Origin: Neomesorhizobium albiziae
GTDB lineage: Bacteria; Pseudomonadota; Alphaproteobacteria; Rhizobiales; Rhizobiaceae
Assembly (NCBI RefSeq): GCF_900114255.1
Contig: NZ_FOSL01000014.1
Coordinates: forward strand, 42,818 to 106,817
Reading direction: 5' to 3'
Length of the DNA: 64,000 bases
The notes under the pieces were generated by a model. It ran no database searches. It was not told the origin of the DNA and was given only the letters and a program-made list of their open reading frames with translations. The position numbers and the translations under genes are program-made. This document shows, piece by piece, positions 13,787 through 23,685 of this stretch (its first letter is position 1; each line of letters begins with the position of its first letter).

Positions 13787-16302
13787 TACCTCACCCCCGG
13801 GAACAGGCCGACGACGGCAAAGGTGATTGCCGCCGTAACTGCCATGAAATGCCAATAGAGCACGACATTATGGATATCGATGTCGTGCTCGCGGGTCAGC
13901 CGTCCGGCAAAACTGCGCGCCAAGCAGTAAATGTGCATCACCGCGCCGACGGCCGCGTGCGCCAACACCCAGAGCACCAAGATCCACACGGTGGCCGGGT
14001 AGACGTGTCGGGTCGGGTCCATACCGTAGAGCCACGGTCCGGCAAAGCCAGCGGCCGAGGCCGCAACAGTGAGAGCGCAAGCGCCGACGAGAACTACCCG
14101 CACACCAGCTTCGCGACCCTGCTTGTTCAGCTGTCGCGCTGCCAAGGTTGCAATCCATGCACAGACGAACAACAGCGCGGCAGCTAGGGGCCAATGTATA
14201 CCGGGTCCGGCTATTCCAGCGGTAAAGTCCCGGTGGATCGTCCAGTAGAAGAAATAGCTGAAGACAAGGCTGGCGAACGCCGTGGCGTCGCCGACCATGG
14301 TGATGAACATTGCCCACCAGCCGACCGATGCCGGTCCCGACGCGTAGAGCGGCAAGGTGAGGCCGAGGCCGACATCCTTTGCCAGCTTCTCAGGGATTTC
14401 CGCTGTGCCGGTCCACAGCCACCACAGGATGGCGCAAAAGCTTGTGATGCCGCTTGCGGCTGCCACGATCCACCAGTGGAAGGTCAAGGCGATAAAGACT
14501 GCACCAAGTGCGAAGGCTGAAACAATCGTGACGTAAGAGGTGCCGCCGACGCGAAGAACCTGCTGCGGCTTGGCGTCTAGAACCGAGGTAACAAGACCTT
14601 CCCGTCGCCCTTCTTCGGCGTCGGCTAGATAGAAGCGGCCGCCATTGACATTGCGGGCGAGGTTTTTTTGATCCCACAGCGGATAGCGGCTTTCAATCAG
14701 CGGGATCGAGCGCACGCCCCAGTTTTCTTCCGGTTCTGAAATCCATTCCAGCGTGCCTGCATTCCATGGATTGATCTTGGCTCTCGGCTGCCGGTGCTTT
14801 GGCCTCAACACGTCGAAGACGACAACCAAAATGCCGCTCGCAAAGATAAAGGCGCCAACGGTGGATAGCAGGTTCAGCATGTCCCAGCCGACGTTTGCCG
14901 GATATGTGAAGACACGGCGTGGCATGCCGCGCAGGCCGGAGAGATGCATCGGGAAGAACGCGACATTGAAACCCACAAACATCAGCCAGAAGGCGATGGT
15001 GCCGAGCCGGTCTGACAGGTGCCTGGCATTGACGAGCGGATAATAATAATAGATGCCGGCGGTGACGGGAAACAGCATGCCGCCAATCAACACATAGTGC
15101 AGGTGGGCGACGACGAAATAGGTGTCGTGCGCTTGCCAGTCGAAGGGCGCCAGCGCCACCATGACGCCAGTCAGGCCGCCAATGATGAAGGTGGCCAAAC
15201 CCCCTATCCCGAACAGCATCGGGGTGGAAATGATGACGCGGCCCGCAAGCATCGTCGCGATAAAGACGAAAATCTGTACGCCTGTCGGGATGGCCACCGC
15301 TTCGGACGCCGCCGAGAAGAAGGCCAGCGAGATCTGCGGCAATCCAGTCGTGAACATGTGATGGACCCACAAGCCAAACGACAGGAAACCGGTGCCGACA
15401 GCGGCAAGCACGATCCAGGAATAGCCAACGATCGGCCGCTGCGAAAACGTCGGAACGATCATCGCCATCAGCGCGATCGCAGGCAAGAAGATGATGTAGA
15501 CCTCAGGGTGGCCGAAGATCCAGAACAGATGCTGCCATAGCAGCGGGTCACCGCCACGCTCCGCATCGAAAAAAGGCCAGTTGAACATACGCTGCATCTC
15601 AAACAGGATGTCGCCGGCGATCAGCGGTGGAAATGCAAACAGGATCATTCCAGCCACGATAAGCAGATACCAGGCAAACAGCGGCATCAGATTGATGCGC
15701 ATTCCCGGCGCGCGGCACTTCATGATGCCGACGATAAGTTCGACTGCCGCGGCAATGGAGGCCACTTCAATGAAGGAAAGCCCTAGCAACCAGATATCGG
15801 CGCCGATCCCCGACATCTCCTTGTCGGTGGCAAGCGGTGGATACATGAACCAGCCCGAGGAGGGTGCAGCATCGAAAAAGATCGAGCCGCACACGAAGAT
15901 GCCGCCGAGGAAAAAACTCCAGAAGCCGAAGGCTCCCAATCGCGGGAACGGCAACTCGCGCGCGCCCAGCATTGGCGGCAGCAGGAAAATCGCCACCGCC
16001 TCGAAGACCGGCACTGCGAACAGGAACATCATCACCGTGCCATGCAGCGTGAAGGCCTGGTTGAAGAAGTCGGCCGACAACAGGTCGTTCTGAGGCGCGG
16101 CCAGCTGTAACCGAACCAGCAATGCCAGCACGCCCGCAAACAGCATGAAGGCAAATGAGGCCGAGGCGTACCAAAGACCGATTTGCGTGTTATTGACGGT
16201 AGTCCAGTACCGCCAACCTTGCGGGTTGGCCCAGACGGATCGCAGCCTTTCTTCTTGCGCTTGGCGGCCCTTCGCCGGGAGGGTTTTCGCCGGCCTGCTC
16301 AT
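13786..16302 (-). CDS. ctaD: Cytochrome c oxidase subunit I+III fusion (caa3 type)
   Basis: An 838-residue fusion: heme-copper oxidase subunit I (about 30-560) followed by subunit III (about 600-838). Visible ligands are His87 (TLHGTVM, low-spin heme), His265 with Glu267 and Tyr269 (GHPEVY: CuB ligand, proton-channel Glu and cross-linked Tyr), His314/His315 (VHHMF, CuB), and His400/His402 (VAHLHYV, hemes). The GHPEVY Glu marks an A-type, proton-pumping enzyme. It reduces O2 to water in the inner membrane. The start codon overlaps the subunit II stop by four bases (ATGA), giving stoichiometric coupling. I+III fusions are typical of caa3 oxidases. Confidence 0.95.
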   Translation of the reverse strand: MSRPAKTLPAKGRQAQEERLRSVWANPQGWRYWTTVNNTQIGLWYASASFAFMLFAGVLALLVRLQLAAPQNDLLSADFFNQAFTLHGTVMMFLFAVPVFEAVAIFLLPPMLGARELPFPRLGAFGFWSFFLGGIFVCGSIFFDAAPSSGWFMYPPLATDKEMSGIGADIWLLGLSFIEVASIAAAVELIVGIMKCRAPGMRINLMPLFAWYLLIVAGMILFAFPPLIAGDILFEMQRMFNWPFFDAERGGDPLLWQHLFWIFGHPEVYIIFLPAIALMAMIVPTFSQRPIVGYSWIVLAAVGTGFLSFGLWVHHMFTTGLPQISLAFFSAASEAVAIPTGVQIFVFIATMLAGRVIISTPMLFGIGGLATFIIGGLTGVMVALAPFDWQAHDTYFVVAHLHYVLIGGMLFPVTAGIYYYYPLVNARHLSDRLGTIAFWLMFVGFNVAFFPMHLSGLRGMPRRVFTYPANVGWDMLNLLSTVGAFIFASGILVVVFDVLRPKHRQPRAKINPWNAGTLEWISEPEENWGVRSIPLIESRYPLWDQKNLARNVNGGRFYLADAEEGRREGLVTSVLDAKPQQVLRVGGTSYVTIVSAFALGAVFIALTFHWWIVAAASGITSFCAILWWLWTGTAEIPEKLAKDVGLGLTLPLYASGPASVGWWAMFITMVGDATAFASLVFSYFFYWTIHRDFTAGIAGPGIHWPLAAALLFVCAWIATLAARQLNKQGREAGVRVVLVGACALTVAASAAGFAGPWLYGMDPTRHVYPATVWILVLWVLAHAAVGAVMHIYCLARSFAGRLTREHDIDIHNVVLYWHFMAVTAAITFAVVGLFPGVR

Positions 16303-17306
16303 TCGAGGTCTTTCAGCCAGGCGGCAATGTTGCGGATGTCATCTTGTGGCAGCATGGCAAAGGACGGCATCTGCACGCCAGGCTTGATGCGCTCCGGTTC
16401 TGTAATAAAGCGAGCGATGGCGTCTGCGGTATTTGGCAGTGAGCCGGCGCCCAGCGTCAAGCGCGAGCCGAGATGGGAAAGGTCCGGGCCGATCGTGCCG
16501 CGCGCGTCGATGCCGGCAACGGCGTGACAGGCGCCGCAGCCGTGGCGCAAGAACAGGGCTGCACCGTCATCTGCAGCCCTTGGCGATGGCCGCGCCTGCG
16601 TGCCAAGCCATTCTTGAAAGGCTTGAGCCTCCATGGTGACAACGGCAAAGGCCATCAACGCGTGGGAGGTGCCGCAAAATTCGGCACAAGGCCCGCGAAA
16701 CGTTCCCGCCTTGTTTGCCAGCAGCGACAACCGGTTAGTGCGGCCCGGGATCATATCCATCTTGCCGCCGAGTGCCGGGATCCAAAATGAATGGATGACG
16801 TCGGAGCTTGCAAGCGTTAACTCGACGCGTTGCCCGACTGGAAGGCGGATTTCGTTGGCCGACACGACAACCGGCCCGTTCGAGCGGCGGTAGACCACGT
16901 GCCACCAGTACTGTTTGCCCGTTACTTCAACATGCAACACCGCGCTGGCCGCCTGGCCGAACGGCCTCAATCCTGGCATCAGCCAAAGTGAATAACTCAA
17001 CAACGCAGCCAAGGTGACTGACGGAAGGACGGCACCGCCAAATAGGATAAAGCGGCTGGCGGACTGTTCGCTAAGACTTTTACGCCGGCGGCGCGCCGTG
17101 TAGAGCAGTGCTGCAACCACGCCCAACCATATCGCGGCTGCACCACAAAAGAGCACCACCGACAGTTGGAGAACCTGGTGAGCCTCCTCCCCTGCGGGAT
17201 CCAACGCGGATTGGAGGCCAGAGCAACTGGAAAGGCACGTTGGAAAAATAGGCAAAGAAAGACGCACGAGAGTGCGCAGCCGCACTGATCGTAGAGAGCG
17301 CGCCAA
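16299..17306 (-). CDS. ctaC: Cytochrome c oxidase subunit II with C-terminal cytochrome c domain
   Basis: About 335 residues. A lipoprotein-like leader (LSSC near residue 28) is followed by two membrane helices (about 45-70 and 88-110). The cupredoxin CuA domain has His172, Cys207, Glu209, Cys211, His215 and Met218 (CAEFCGTSHALM). A fused cytochrome c domain follows with CGACH at 257-261. This defines a caa3-type oxidase that takes electrons from c-type cytochromes. The start is uncertain: the frame opens at TTG 17306, GTG codons 7 and 13 codons later are alternatives, and the nearest AGGAG lies about 30 bases upstream. Confidence 0.92.
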   Translation of the reverse strand: MARSLRSVRLRTLVRLSLPIFPTCLSSCSGLQSALDPAGEEAHQVLQLSVVLFCGAAAIWLGVVAALLYTARRRRKSLSEQSASRFILFGGAVLPSVTLAALLSYSLWLMPGLRPFGQAASAVLHVEVTGKQYWWHVVYRRSNGPVVVSANEIRLPVGQRVELTLASSDVIHSFWIPALGGKMDMIPGRTNRLSLLANKAGTFRGPCAEFCGTSHALMAFAVVTMEAQAFQEWLGTQARPSPRAADDGAALFLRHGCGACHAVAGIDARGTIGPDLSHLGSRLTLGAGSLPNTADAIARFITEPERIKPGVQMPSFAMLPQDDIRNIAAWLKDLE

Positions 17307-18008
17307 CCAATTGTGGGGGGTCGCTGCGATCCTCTCTCTCCTGTGGTTAGCTGTTCGGGGTGGCTAGGATCGTTGCCCCCGTATCTGCCAAAAAATACTC
17401 AAGCACCTCCAAGCCCTGAACTTGCCCGTAAGCAAAAAGTTCCCGCTGCGAAGTGTCGAGAGCGCATCGCCCAATCCAGGCGATAACGATTTCTGAGTGG
17501 CCCGATCGACCGGCACGGCTGTGTCTCGCCCCAACCCCAGATGCGATGGCTCACGTCCGCGGGGCCGAGGGCCTGACGACGAAGGGCACGCTGACACCAG
17601 CGTCGAAGGGAAAGTCGTCTAGCCGAGACCCCGATCTTTGAAGAGATGGAAGGAAGAAAGAAAGGACGGCTGAAAAAATGCCCGGACCACTCCCCTGGGA
17701 CATTTCCTTATCGCTGTCGTAGTACACCCAAAGGTAATGCAAGTCCGGTCTCGATGCGGTCCTTCACCACCAGGGTTACGTTATCGTTACCGAAGAACAA
17801 TCGGTGCGTCAGAGCCTCGTTCCAGCCCATCGACGCTGCTGTTAATACCACTCTTCGCCGGCCAAATTGGTGGCGCCGGGCTTGCCGGACTGCTGCGAGT
17901 GACGAAAGACAAAGCGTTACAATAGCAGCTCGGTCTCGACGCGCAGGCGCGTGGCGCCAGCCCCCAAGGCAAACGCCACCTTATTCTGGCTCGACGAACC
18001 GTGGCGCG
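17307..18008. other. Intergenic region, no gene recognised
   Basis: About 700 bases between the oxidase operon promoter side and the end of doeB. Short open frames exist on both strands, but none has both a ribosome binding site and a recognisable protein pattern. The AGGAG at about 17340 belongs to the subunit II transcript. No hairpin with a U-run was seen after doeB. Confidence 0.4.
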
Positions 18009-18998
18009 CTAGTCAGCCATAGTTGCGACAACAGAGGCGCAATCGCCAGACTGGACCAGTCCCGGGAAATGACGCGCGACCAGAATGCCCGAAATATTCG
18101 CCTTGATCTCGTGCGGTTCGCTGCCGGTGCGACCGATGGGCCAGATGCGGGCCACAACGCTGCCCGCTTCGACCTTTTCACCGAGATCGACCGTCGTCTC
18201 GATCATGCCGTCTTCCTCGGCGAAGCAGAAGCAGCCGTCCGGCATTTCGAGCCATCGCGTTGGCAAAATTTCGGGCGCGCCACGCAAAATGCCAGCATGT
18301 TTGAGTAGATTGTCCACGCCGCGCCTGGCGATGCGGACTGTTTCGGCCCGCGAGGTTCCGCCGCCGCCCAACTCCGTCGTCACAAAAACCTTTCCCATCT
18401 CCTCTGCCGCAGTGTCGTACATTCCGACGGCGTCGATCTCCGTCATCTGCATCGACCAAGGCGCGCCAAAGGCACGGACCGCGGCAAAGACCTTAGCCTC
18501 CTGTGCCTTGTCTGGCAGCAGGTGGCCGGCGCAGAACGGCAGGAAATCCAGCGTCTTTCCGCCAGAATGAAAGTCCAGCACGATATCGGCACGCGGCAGC
18601 AGTTCGCGATGAAAGTAATCGGCGATCTTCTGGGTCACGGTCCCGTCCGACTTGCCGGGAAAAGAGCGGTTCATATTGTTCTTGTCGATCGGTGAGGTGC
18701 GCGTGCCGACCCGGAAGGCCGGATAGTTCATCGCCGGAACGACGATGACAGTGCCGCTCAACGCGCGCGCATCGAGTGAACGGGCAAGGTCGAACAGAGC
18801 AAGCGGCCCTTCATATTCGTCGCCGTGGTTGCCCCCTGTCAGCAGCGCCGTCGGACCGCTGCCGTTGCGAACGATGCAGATCGGAATCATCACCGAGCCC
18901 CAGGCAGAGTCGTCGCGGCTGTAGGGCAGACGTAGGTGACCATGATGGACGCCTTCGGCGTCCAGCGGGATCGTCGGCGAAATCGGGTTGGCTTTCAT
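18009..18998 (-). CDS. doeB: N-alpha-acetyl-L-2,4-diaminobutyrate deacetylase DoeB/EutE
   Basis: A 329-residue zinc hydrolase of the succinylglutamate desuccinylase/aspartoacylase family. His58 and Glu61 in GGNHGDEYEG and His144 in LDFHSGG are the expected zinc ligands. It removes acetyl from N-alpha-acetyl-2,4-diaminobutyrate, the product of ectoine hydrolysis, giving diaminobutyrate. It starts 7 bases after doeA and is the last gene of the ehu-eut-doe operon. Identification rests on the family and on gene order matching the Sinorhizobium meliloti ehuABCD-eutABCDE cluster. Confidence 0.9.
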   Translation of the reverse strand: MKANPISPTIPLDAEGVHHGHLRLPYSRDDSAWGSVMIPICIVRNGSGPTALLTGGNHGDEYEGPLALFDLARSLDARALSGTVIVVPAMNYPAFRVGTRTSPIDKNNMNRSFPGKSDGTVTQKIADYFHRELLPRADIVLDFHSGGKTLDFLPFCAGHLLPDKAQEAKVFAAVRAFGAPWSMQMTEIDAVGMYDTAAEEMGKVFVTTELGGGGTSRAETVRIARRGVDNLLKHAGILRGAPEILPTRWLEMPDGCFCFAEEDGMIETTVDLGEKVEAGSVVARIWPIGRTGSEPHEIKANISGILVARHFPGLVQSGDCASVVATMAD

Positions 18999-19005
18999 GA
19001 TCCGC

Positions 19006-20199
19006 TCAATCCTTGACGAACAGCTTGCGCGGCACGTTGGCCAGGCATTCGACGCCGGTCTCGGTGATCAGGATGGATTCGGTGATCTCAAGCCCCATTG
19101 TTTCGAGCCAAAGGCCAGTCATGAAGTGGAAAGTCATGCCGGGTTTCAGTTCGGACCTGTCGCCAGGGCGCAGGCTCATCGTCCGTTCGCCCCAGTCTGG
19201 CGGATAGGAAACGCCGATCGGATAGCCGGTGCGGTTGTCCTTGACGATGCCGTATTTCTTCAGCACCGAAAAAAACGCGTTGGCGATGTCCTCGCAGGTG
19301 TTGCCGGGCTTCGCGGCCGCTAACCCGGCTTCCATGCCTTCCAGGGTAGCCTTTTCGGCATCGAGGAAGGCTTGCGTAGGCTTGCCCAGGAACACCGTGC
19401 GTGACAACGGCGCATGGTAGCGATTGTAGCAGCCGGCGATCTCGAAAAAGGTTCCTTCATTGGCCTTCATAGGCTTGTCGTCCCAGGTGAGGTGCGGAGC
19501 GGAGGCGTCCGCACCCGACGGCAGCAAGGGCACGATGGCCGGATAATCGCCGCCGATCCGACCGTCGGGGCAATCGACGCCCCTGATGCCCGTGTCGTAG
19601 ATCTCGGCGACGAGATCGCACTTGCGCATGCCTACCTCGATCTTGTCGACGATGCGCTGATGCATGGCTTCGACGATGCGCGCAGCCTTGCGCATGTAGT
19701 CGATCTCGGTGGGACTCTTCACCGCGCGCTGCCAGTTTACCAGGGCAGTGGCATCAACGAAGCGTGCGTTGGGCAAATGGCGCTGCAGCGAATTGAAGGC
19801 CGCGGCAGAGAACCAGTAATTGTCCATTTCGACGCCGATCGTCAGCTTGTCCCAGCCGCGCTCAGCGATGATCTTGGCGAGACAATCCATCGGGTGGCGT
19901 TCGGTCGACTGAACGTAGTGGTCGGCATAGGACACGATGTTGTCGTGCGGCAGATAGGCGGTACGCTTGGCACCATTGGCGTCCTGGCCACGCCCATACC
20001 AGACCGGTTCGCCTTGCGGCGGCACCAGCACGGCCTGATGCACATAGAAGGACCAGCCATCATAGCCGGTCAGCCAGTTCATGTTGGATGGGTCCGAGCA
20101 GATCAGTAAGTCGATGCCCTTTGCCTCCATGGCGCGACGGGCCTTTACGAGCCGCTCGCCATATTCGGCACGGGTGAATTTGAGGTTGGGTTCAACCAT
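19006..20199 (-). CDS. doeA: Ectoine hydrolase DoeA/EutD (M24 family)
   Basis: A 397-residue creatinase/prolidase-like (M24, pita-bread fold) enzyme with an N-terminal creatinase domain (LLICSDPSNMNWLTGYDGW) and a C-terminal catalytic domain (GTFFEIAGCYNRYHAPLSR). It opens the ectoine ring to N-acetyl-diaminobutyrate in the cytoplasm. A full M24 set of metal ligands is not evident, as in creatinase-like members. ATG 20199 has GAGGAAACGA upstream. It lies between eutC and doeB in the catabolic operon, and the product feeds DoeB directly. Confidence 0.92.
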   Translation of the reverse strand: MVEPNLKFTRAEYGERLVKARRAMEAKGIDLLICSDPSNMNWLTGYDGWSFYVHQAVLVPPQGEPVWYGRGQDANGAKRTAYLPHDNIVSYADHYVQSTERHPMDCLAKIIAERGWDKLTIGVEMDNYWFSAAAFNSLQRHLPNARFVDATALVNWQRAVKSPTEIDYMRKAARIVEAMHQRIVDKIEVGMRKCDLVAEIYDTGIRGVDCPDGRIGGDYPAIVPLLPSGADASAPHLTWDDKPMKANEGTFFEIAGCYNRYHAPLSRTVFLGKPTQAFLDAEKATLEGMEAGLAAAKPGNTCEDIANAFFSVLKKYGIVKDNRTGYPIGVSYPPDWGERTMSLRPGDRSELKPGMTFHFMTGLWLETMGLEITESILITETGVECLANVPRKLFVKD

Positions 20200-20238
20200 T
20201 TCGTTTCCTCGTTGTGGGGGGCGACTGCGGCCAGGTCT

Positions 20239-21222
20239 TCAGCTTTCGAAAGGCGTGCCGACTTTGGCTGCGCGGGCGCGGTCGTGAGCGAACGCGGCGA
20301 TCGCGGTGTCCTGTACGCCGGTGCCGGTCAGATCGGCGATGGTGATATCATGGCGCCCGCGCCGCCCGACGGCCTTGCCGGCAATCACGGCGCCAAGTTC
20401 GGTCACGGCCGCGTCGGCTCCAATGACTTCGGCGTCGATGGCGTGATGCAACTCGCCCAGCCGGCGCGTTTGGGCAGCGCTGTCGGCGACATAGAGGTCG
20501 GCGATCTTGAACACGCCTGGCGCCAACTCGTTCTTGTGCTCGGAATCGGAGCCCATCGCGGTGATGTGCTGGCCCGGCTTCAAAAACTCGGGAAGGATCA
20601 GCGGTTCAGTTGCGGGCGTGGTGGTGACGATGATGTCTACGCCAGCGGCTGCTTTGGCTGGATCAGGCTCTGCCGATACAGGAATGCCAAGATGACGGGA
20701 CAATTCGCTTGCCGTGTCCATCGCCTTGGCAGGATCGCGCGCCCAAAGACGCGCCTCTTCGATTGGCCGGACGAGTTTCAAGGCTTCGAGTTGCAGCCGC
20801 GCCTGCACGCCGGCGCCGAAGATTGCCGCGACATGCGAATCCGGGCGCGAGAGGTGCTTTGCTGCGACGGCACCGGCCGCGGCGGTGCGTATGTCGGTCA
20901 GATAGCCATTGTCCAGCAGCAGTGCCTCCACAATGCCCGTTCTGGCCGACAGCAGCACCATCATGCCGTTGAGCGACGACAGTCCAAGCTTCGGATTGTC
21001 GAAGAAACCGGGGCTGATCTTGACTGCGAAGCCATCGATGCTGGGCACGTATGCCGTCTTCACATCGACTTCGCCACGACGTTCAACGACGTCGAGCCGC
21101 AGGATCGGCGGCATGACGACGGCTTCGGTAGCGAGAGCGCAAAACGCCTTCTCGACACAGGCAACGGCTTCCAAATCCAGCCGAACGACCCGCCGCAGCT
21201 CCGCTTCGGTCAGGATGGTCAT
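20239..21222 (-). CDS. eutC: Ornithine cyclodeaminase/mu-crystallin family protein EutC
   Basis: A 327-residue NAD(P)-dependent ornithine cyclodeaminase-like protein. The nucleotide-binding turn reads AIFGAGVQARLQ, and the N-terminal half carries the family pattern KISPGFFDNP. In ectoine clusters EutC occurs with EutB and is proposed to help convert hydroxyectoine-derived hydroxy-diaminobutyrate; its exact reaction is unsettled. ATG 21222 overlaps the eutB stop (TGATG); an ATG nine bases earlier is possible. Confidence 0.88.
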   Translation of the reverse strand: MTILTEAELRRVVRLDLEAVACVEKAFCALATEAVVMPPILRLDVVERRGEVDVKTAYVPSIDGFAVKISPGFFDNPKLGLSSLNGMMVLLSARTGIVEALLLDNGYLTDIRTAAAGAVAAKHLSRPDSHVAAIFGAGVQARLQLEALKLVRPIEEARLWARDPAKAMDTASELSRHLGIPVSAEPDPAKAAAGVDIIVTTTPATEPLILPEFLKPGQHITAMGSDSEHKNELAPGVFKIADLYVADSAAQTRRLGELHHAIDAEVIGADAAVTELGAVIAGKAVGRRGRHDITIADLTGTGVQDTAIAAFAHDRARAAKVGTPFES

Positions 21223-22241
21223 CAGTGGCATCGGCCCGGGTTTCCTTTTTTTGCGACATCCATCCGCTCGAACTCGGTCAGCTCGCCGCAAACGATCCGA
21301 CGATGTAGTTCCATGTCGATGTTGCGGCCCGAGACCAACGCAACGATGGGTCCGTTCGAGCTCACTTTGCCGGCCAGCAGCGCCGCGACAGCTATCGCGC
21401 CGGCGCCTTCGGCAATTTCGCGTTCCTGGGCATAGAGATGACGCACGCCCTGCGCGATCTCGACTTCCGACAGCAGCACGACTTCGTCCAGCAAGTCGTG
21501 ACACATGGAGAAGGTGACGCGGTTGTCGAGGCCGATGCCTCCGCCAAGCGAGTCGGCCAAGGTGGGCAGTTCCTCGACCGCCACCGGCCGCTTAGCGTCG
21601 AGGCTCGCTTTCATCGCCGCGCCGCGCGCCATCGAGAGCCCCACCACACGAATGGTCGGCTTGAGACCTTTCACGGCGGCAGCGACACCGGCGGCCAGCC
21701 CGCCGCCTGACAATTGTACGAGCACGGTCTCCACATCCGGCGCGGTCTCGATGATCTCAAGGCCGAGCGTTCCCTGGCCCGCCACGACGTGCGGATGATC
21801 GAAGGGCGGTACCATCTGCAGCCCTTCTTCTGCAGCCAGCCGCTCCGCTTCGATCTGCGCGTCGTCCTGGCTGTCGCCGACGATACGCAGCTCGGCGCCC
21901 AGCAGCCGAATCTCATCCACTTTGTTGGACGGCACCAATCTCGACATGCAGATGACCACGCGGATACCTTCAAGCCTTGCGGCATGCGCCAGCGCCCGGC
22001 CGTGATTGCCCGTCGATGCGGCCACGACGCCCTTCAGCTTTACTGCCGCGTCGAGTTGGGCGATCGCATTGGATGCGCCGCGTAGCTTGAAGCTGCCCGT
22101 CACCTGCCGGTTCTCAAGCTTCAGCTGCACCGGGATACCTGCCAAGGCACTCAGCGAAGGCGACCTGACCATCGCCGTCTGATCGATGCGTCCTGCAATG
22201 CGCGTTGCGGCCGCCCGAATATCGTGAAGGGTGACTGTCAT
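21222..22241 (-). CDS. eutB: Threonine dehydratase-like PLP enzyme EutB (hydroxyectoine branch)
   Basis: A 339-residue fold-type II PLP enzyme of the serine/threonine dehydratase family. The Schiff-base Lys52 is in GSFKLRGA and a glycine-rich phosphate loop reads LSGGGLAAG. Cluster position indicates the hydroxyectoine utilisation protein EutB, with threonine/hydroxythreonine dehydratase itself as the alternative. ATG 22241 overlaps the eutA stop by four bases (ATGA), so the longer upstream extension is discarded. Confidence 0.9.
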   Translation of the reverse strand: MTVTLHDIRAAATRIAGRIDQTAMVRSPSLSALAGIPVQLKLENRQVTGSFKLRGASNAIAQLDAAVKLKGVVAASTGNHGRALAHAARLEGIRVVICMSRLVPSNKVDEIRLLGAELRIVGDSQDDAQIEAERLAAEEGLQMVPPFDHPHVVAGQGTLGLEIIETAPDVETVLVQLSGGGLAAGVAAAVKGLKPTIRVVGLSMARGAAMKASLDAKRPVAVEELPTLADSLGGGIGLDNRVTFSMCHDLLDEVVLLSEVEIAQGVRHLYAQEREIAEGAGAIAVAALLAGKVSSNGPIVALVSGRNIDMELHRRIVCGELTEFERMDVAKKGNPGRCH

Positions 22242-23029
22242 CTTGCCGGCAGTGCTTGTGCCATCAATCGACCAAGGTGCGGCCGCCCGGCTGTCTCGCC
22301 GCACAGGTGAAGGCACATCCATGCGGTCGCAAGATTGCTGCTGACGACGGGCCTTCCAGTCGCCGCCTCCATCTGCGGGACAACGCTCGCCGCCCGCAGC
22401 GCAGTGCAGGAGACGAACAATGCAGCCGATTGCGGTGCCGTTGCCACACGCGCAAGCTCAACCAACGCTTGCGGCTTGATGCGCGCCATTTCGCGGTCGT
22501 CGTCGAAACCGAGGCATGTGAACCGATCGATGTCGAAACCCTGGCCGATGAAATAGTCCGCCATTGGGCGGCTGGTCTCGACGGTATAGGGCGTCAGCAC
22601 GCTGATGCGCCGTGCTGCAAGCGTCCGCAGGCCAGCCGATACAGCCGCCGTGGGTGTTACGACTGGTACGCCAGGTTTGGTTTTGTGAAGCGCGCGTTCG
22701 ATCTCGGCGTCGCCGATGACCACCGAAGCGGAAGTACAGGAATAGCAAAGCGCGTCCAATTCCTCCCCGGGCAGGATCAGTGCGGCGGCGGCAGCCAATG
22801 CCGGCTGCATCCTGTAAAGGTTCTCCGGTGTCGTCGGATTGGCGTAGTCGACGCGCGCCACGTAAGTGCCGATCCGGTCGCTGGCCACCATACGGCAAAA
22901 GTCAGGCTCGGTTGTATGATCCGTCGCCAGGATCACCAGGCCAACGCGTTTTTGAAGCGGGCGCGCGTCGAGTTCTGGGCGGATGTGTTGAACCTTGATC
23001 TCCAGTTGCGGTTTGGTGTGTGCAGTCAT
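22238..23029 (-). CDS. eutA: Asp/Glu racemase-arylmalonate decarboxylase family protein EutA
   Basis: A 263-residue protein of the Asp/Glu racemase superfamily with the two expected cysteines in CYSCTSAS and VSCTALR. In ectoine and hydroxyectoine clusters EutA precedes EutBC and is thought to act on the hydroxyectoine branch, possibly as an isomerase. Its start overlaps the ehuD stop by four bases (ATGA), linking transport and catabolism in one transcript. Confidence 0.9.
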   Translation of the reverse strand: MTAHTKPQLEIKVQHIRPELDARPLQKRVGLVILATDHTTEPDFCRMVASDRIGTYVARVDYANPTTPENLYRMQPALAAAAALILPGEELDALCYSCTSASVVIGDAEIERALHKTKPGVPVVTPTAAVSAGLRTLAARRISVLTPYTVETSRPMADYFIGQGFDIDRFTCLGFDDDREMARIKPQALVELARVATAPQSAALFVSCTALRAASVVPQMEAATGRPVVSSNLATAWMCLHLCGETAGRPHLGRLMAQALPAR

Positions 23030-23685
23030 CGCTCAATCCTCCCGTAGCGATGCTCAAGCCAGCGCAGTGCGATGACCGAAATCAGGCTGATGACGAGGAA
23101 GAAAGCGCCGACAAGGGTGATGGGCTCGATGTAGCGGTAGTAGGTGTTGGCGACGCTCTTTGCCTGGTTCATCAATTCGAGCACGGTGATTGCCGAAAGC
23201 AGTGGGGTCTCCTTGAACATGGCGATGAAATAGTTGGCCAGCGCCGGGATCATTGGTGGGATGGCCTGCGGCAGGATGATCCGGGTCCATGTCTGGTTGG
23301 CCGACAAATTGCACGCCTTGGCCGCTTCCCATTGGCCACGCGGCACATTGTCGATACCGGCGCGATAGACTTCAGCCGTGTAGGTGCCGTAGTGCAAGCC
23401 AAGCCCAATTACACCTGCGACCAGCGGCGGCAACAGAATGCCAATGTCCGGCAGGACGTAGAAAATAAAGTAGAGCTGCACCAGCAAGGGCGTGCCGCGA
23501 ATGAATTCAGCGATAAGGCCGGTTGTCCCCGATACCAGACGGCTCGGCGAGCGGCGCAGTAATGCGATGGCCAGACCAACCACGACGGCCAAGGCCGAGC
23601 CAAGAATCGTCGCAAGGATGGTGATCTTCACGCCCTGGATCATCGTGGGCATGATCTGCCATACGAACTCCCAATCCCACTCCAT
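23026..23685 (-). CDS. ehuD: Ectoine ABC transporter permease EhuD
   Basis: A 219-residue inner-membrane permease of the polar amino acid (HisM/GlnP) family with about five helices. The cytoplasmic EAA loop reads EAAKACNLSANQTWTRIILP. It pairs with EhuC and the ATPase EhuA to import ectoine and hydroxyectoine. ATG 23685 overlaps the ehuC stop by one base (TGATG). Confidence 0.93.
   Translation of the reverse strand: MEWDWEFVWQIMPTMIQGVKITILATILGSALAVVVGLAIALLRRSPSRLVSGTTGLIAEFIRGTPLLVQLYFIFYVLPDIGILLPPLVAGVIGLGLHYGTYTAEVYRAGIDNVPRGQWEAAKACNLSANQTWTRIILPQAIPPMIPALANYFIAMFKETPLLSAITVLELMNQAKSVANTYYRYIEPITLVGAFFLVISLISVIALRWLEHRYGRIER

Noticed and set aside
17646..18308. 220-codon plus-strand frame in the gap before doeB
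   Set aside because: It overlaps doeB in antisense, is low in hydrophobic periodicity, and shows no recognisable motif.
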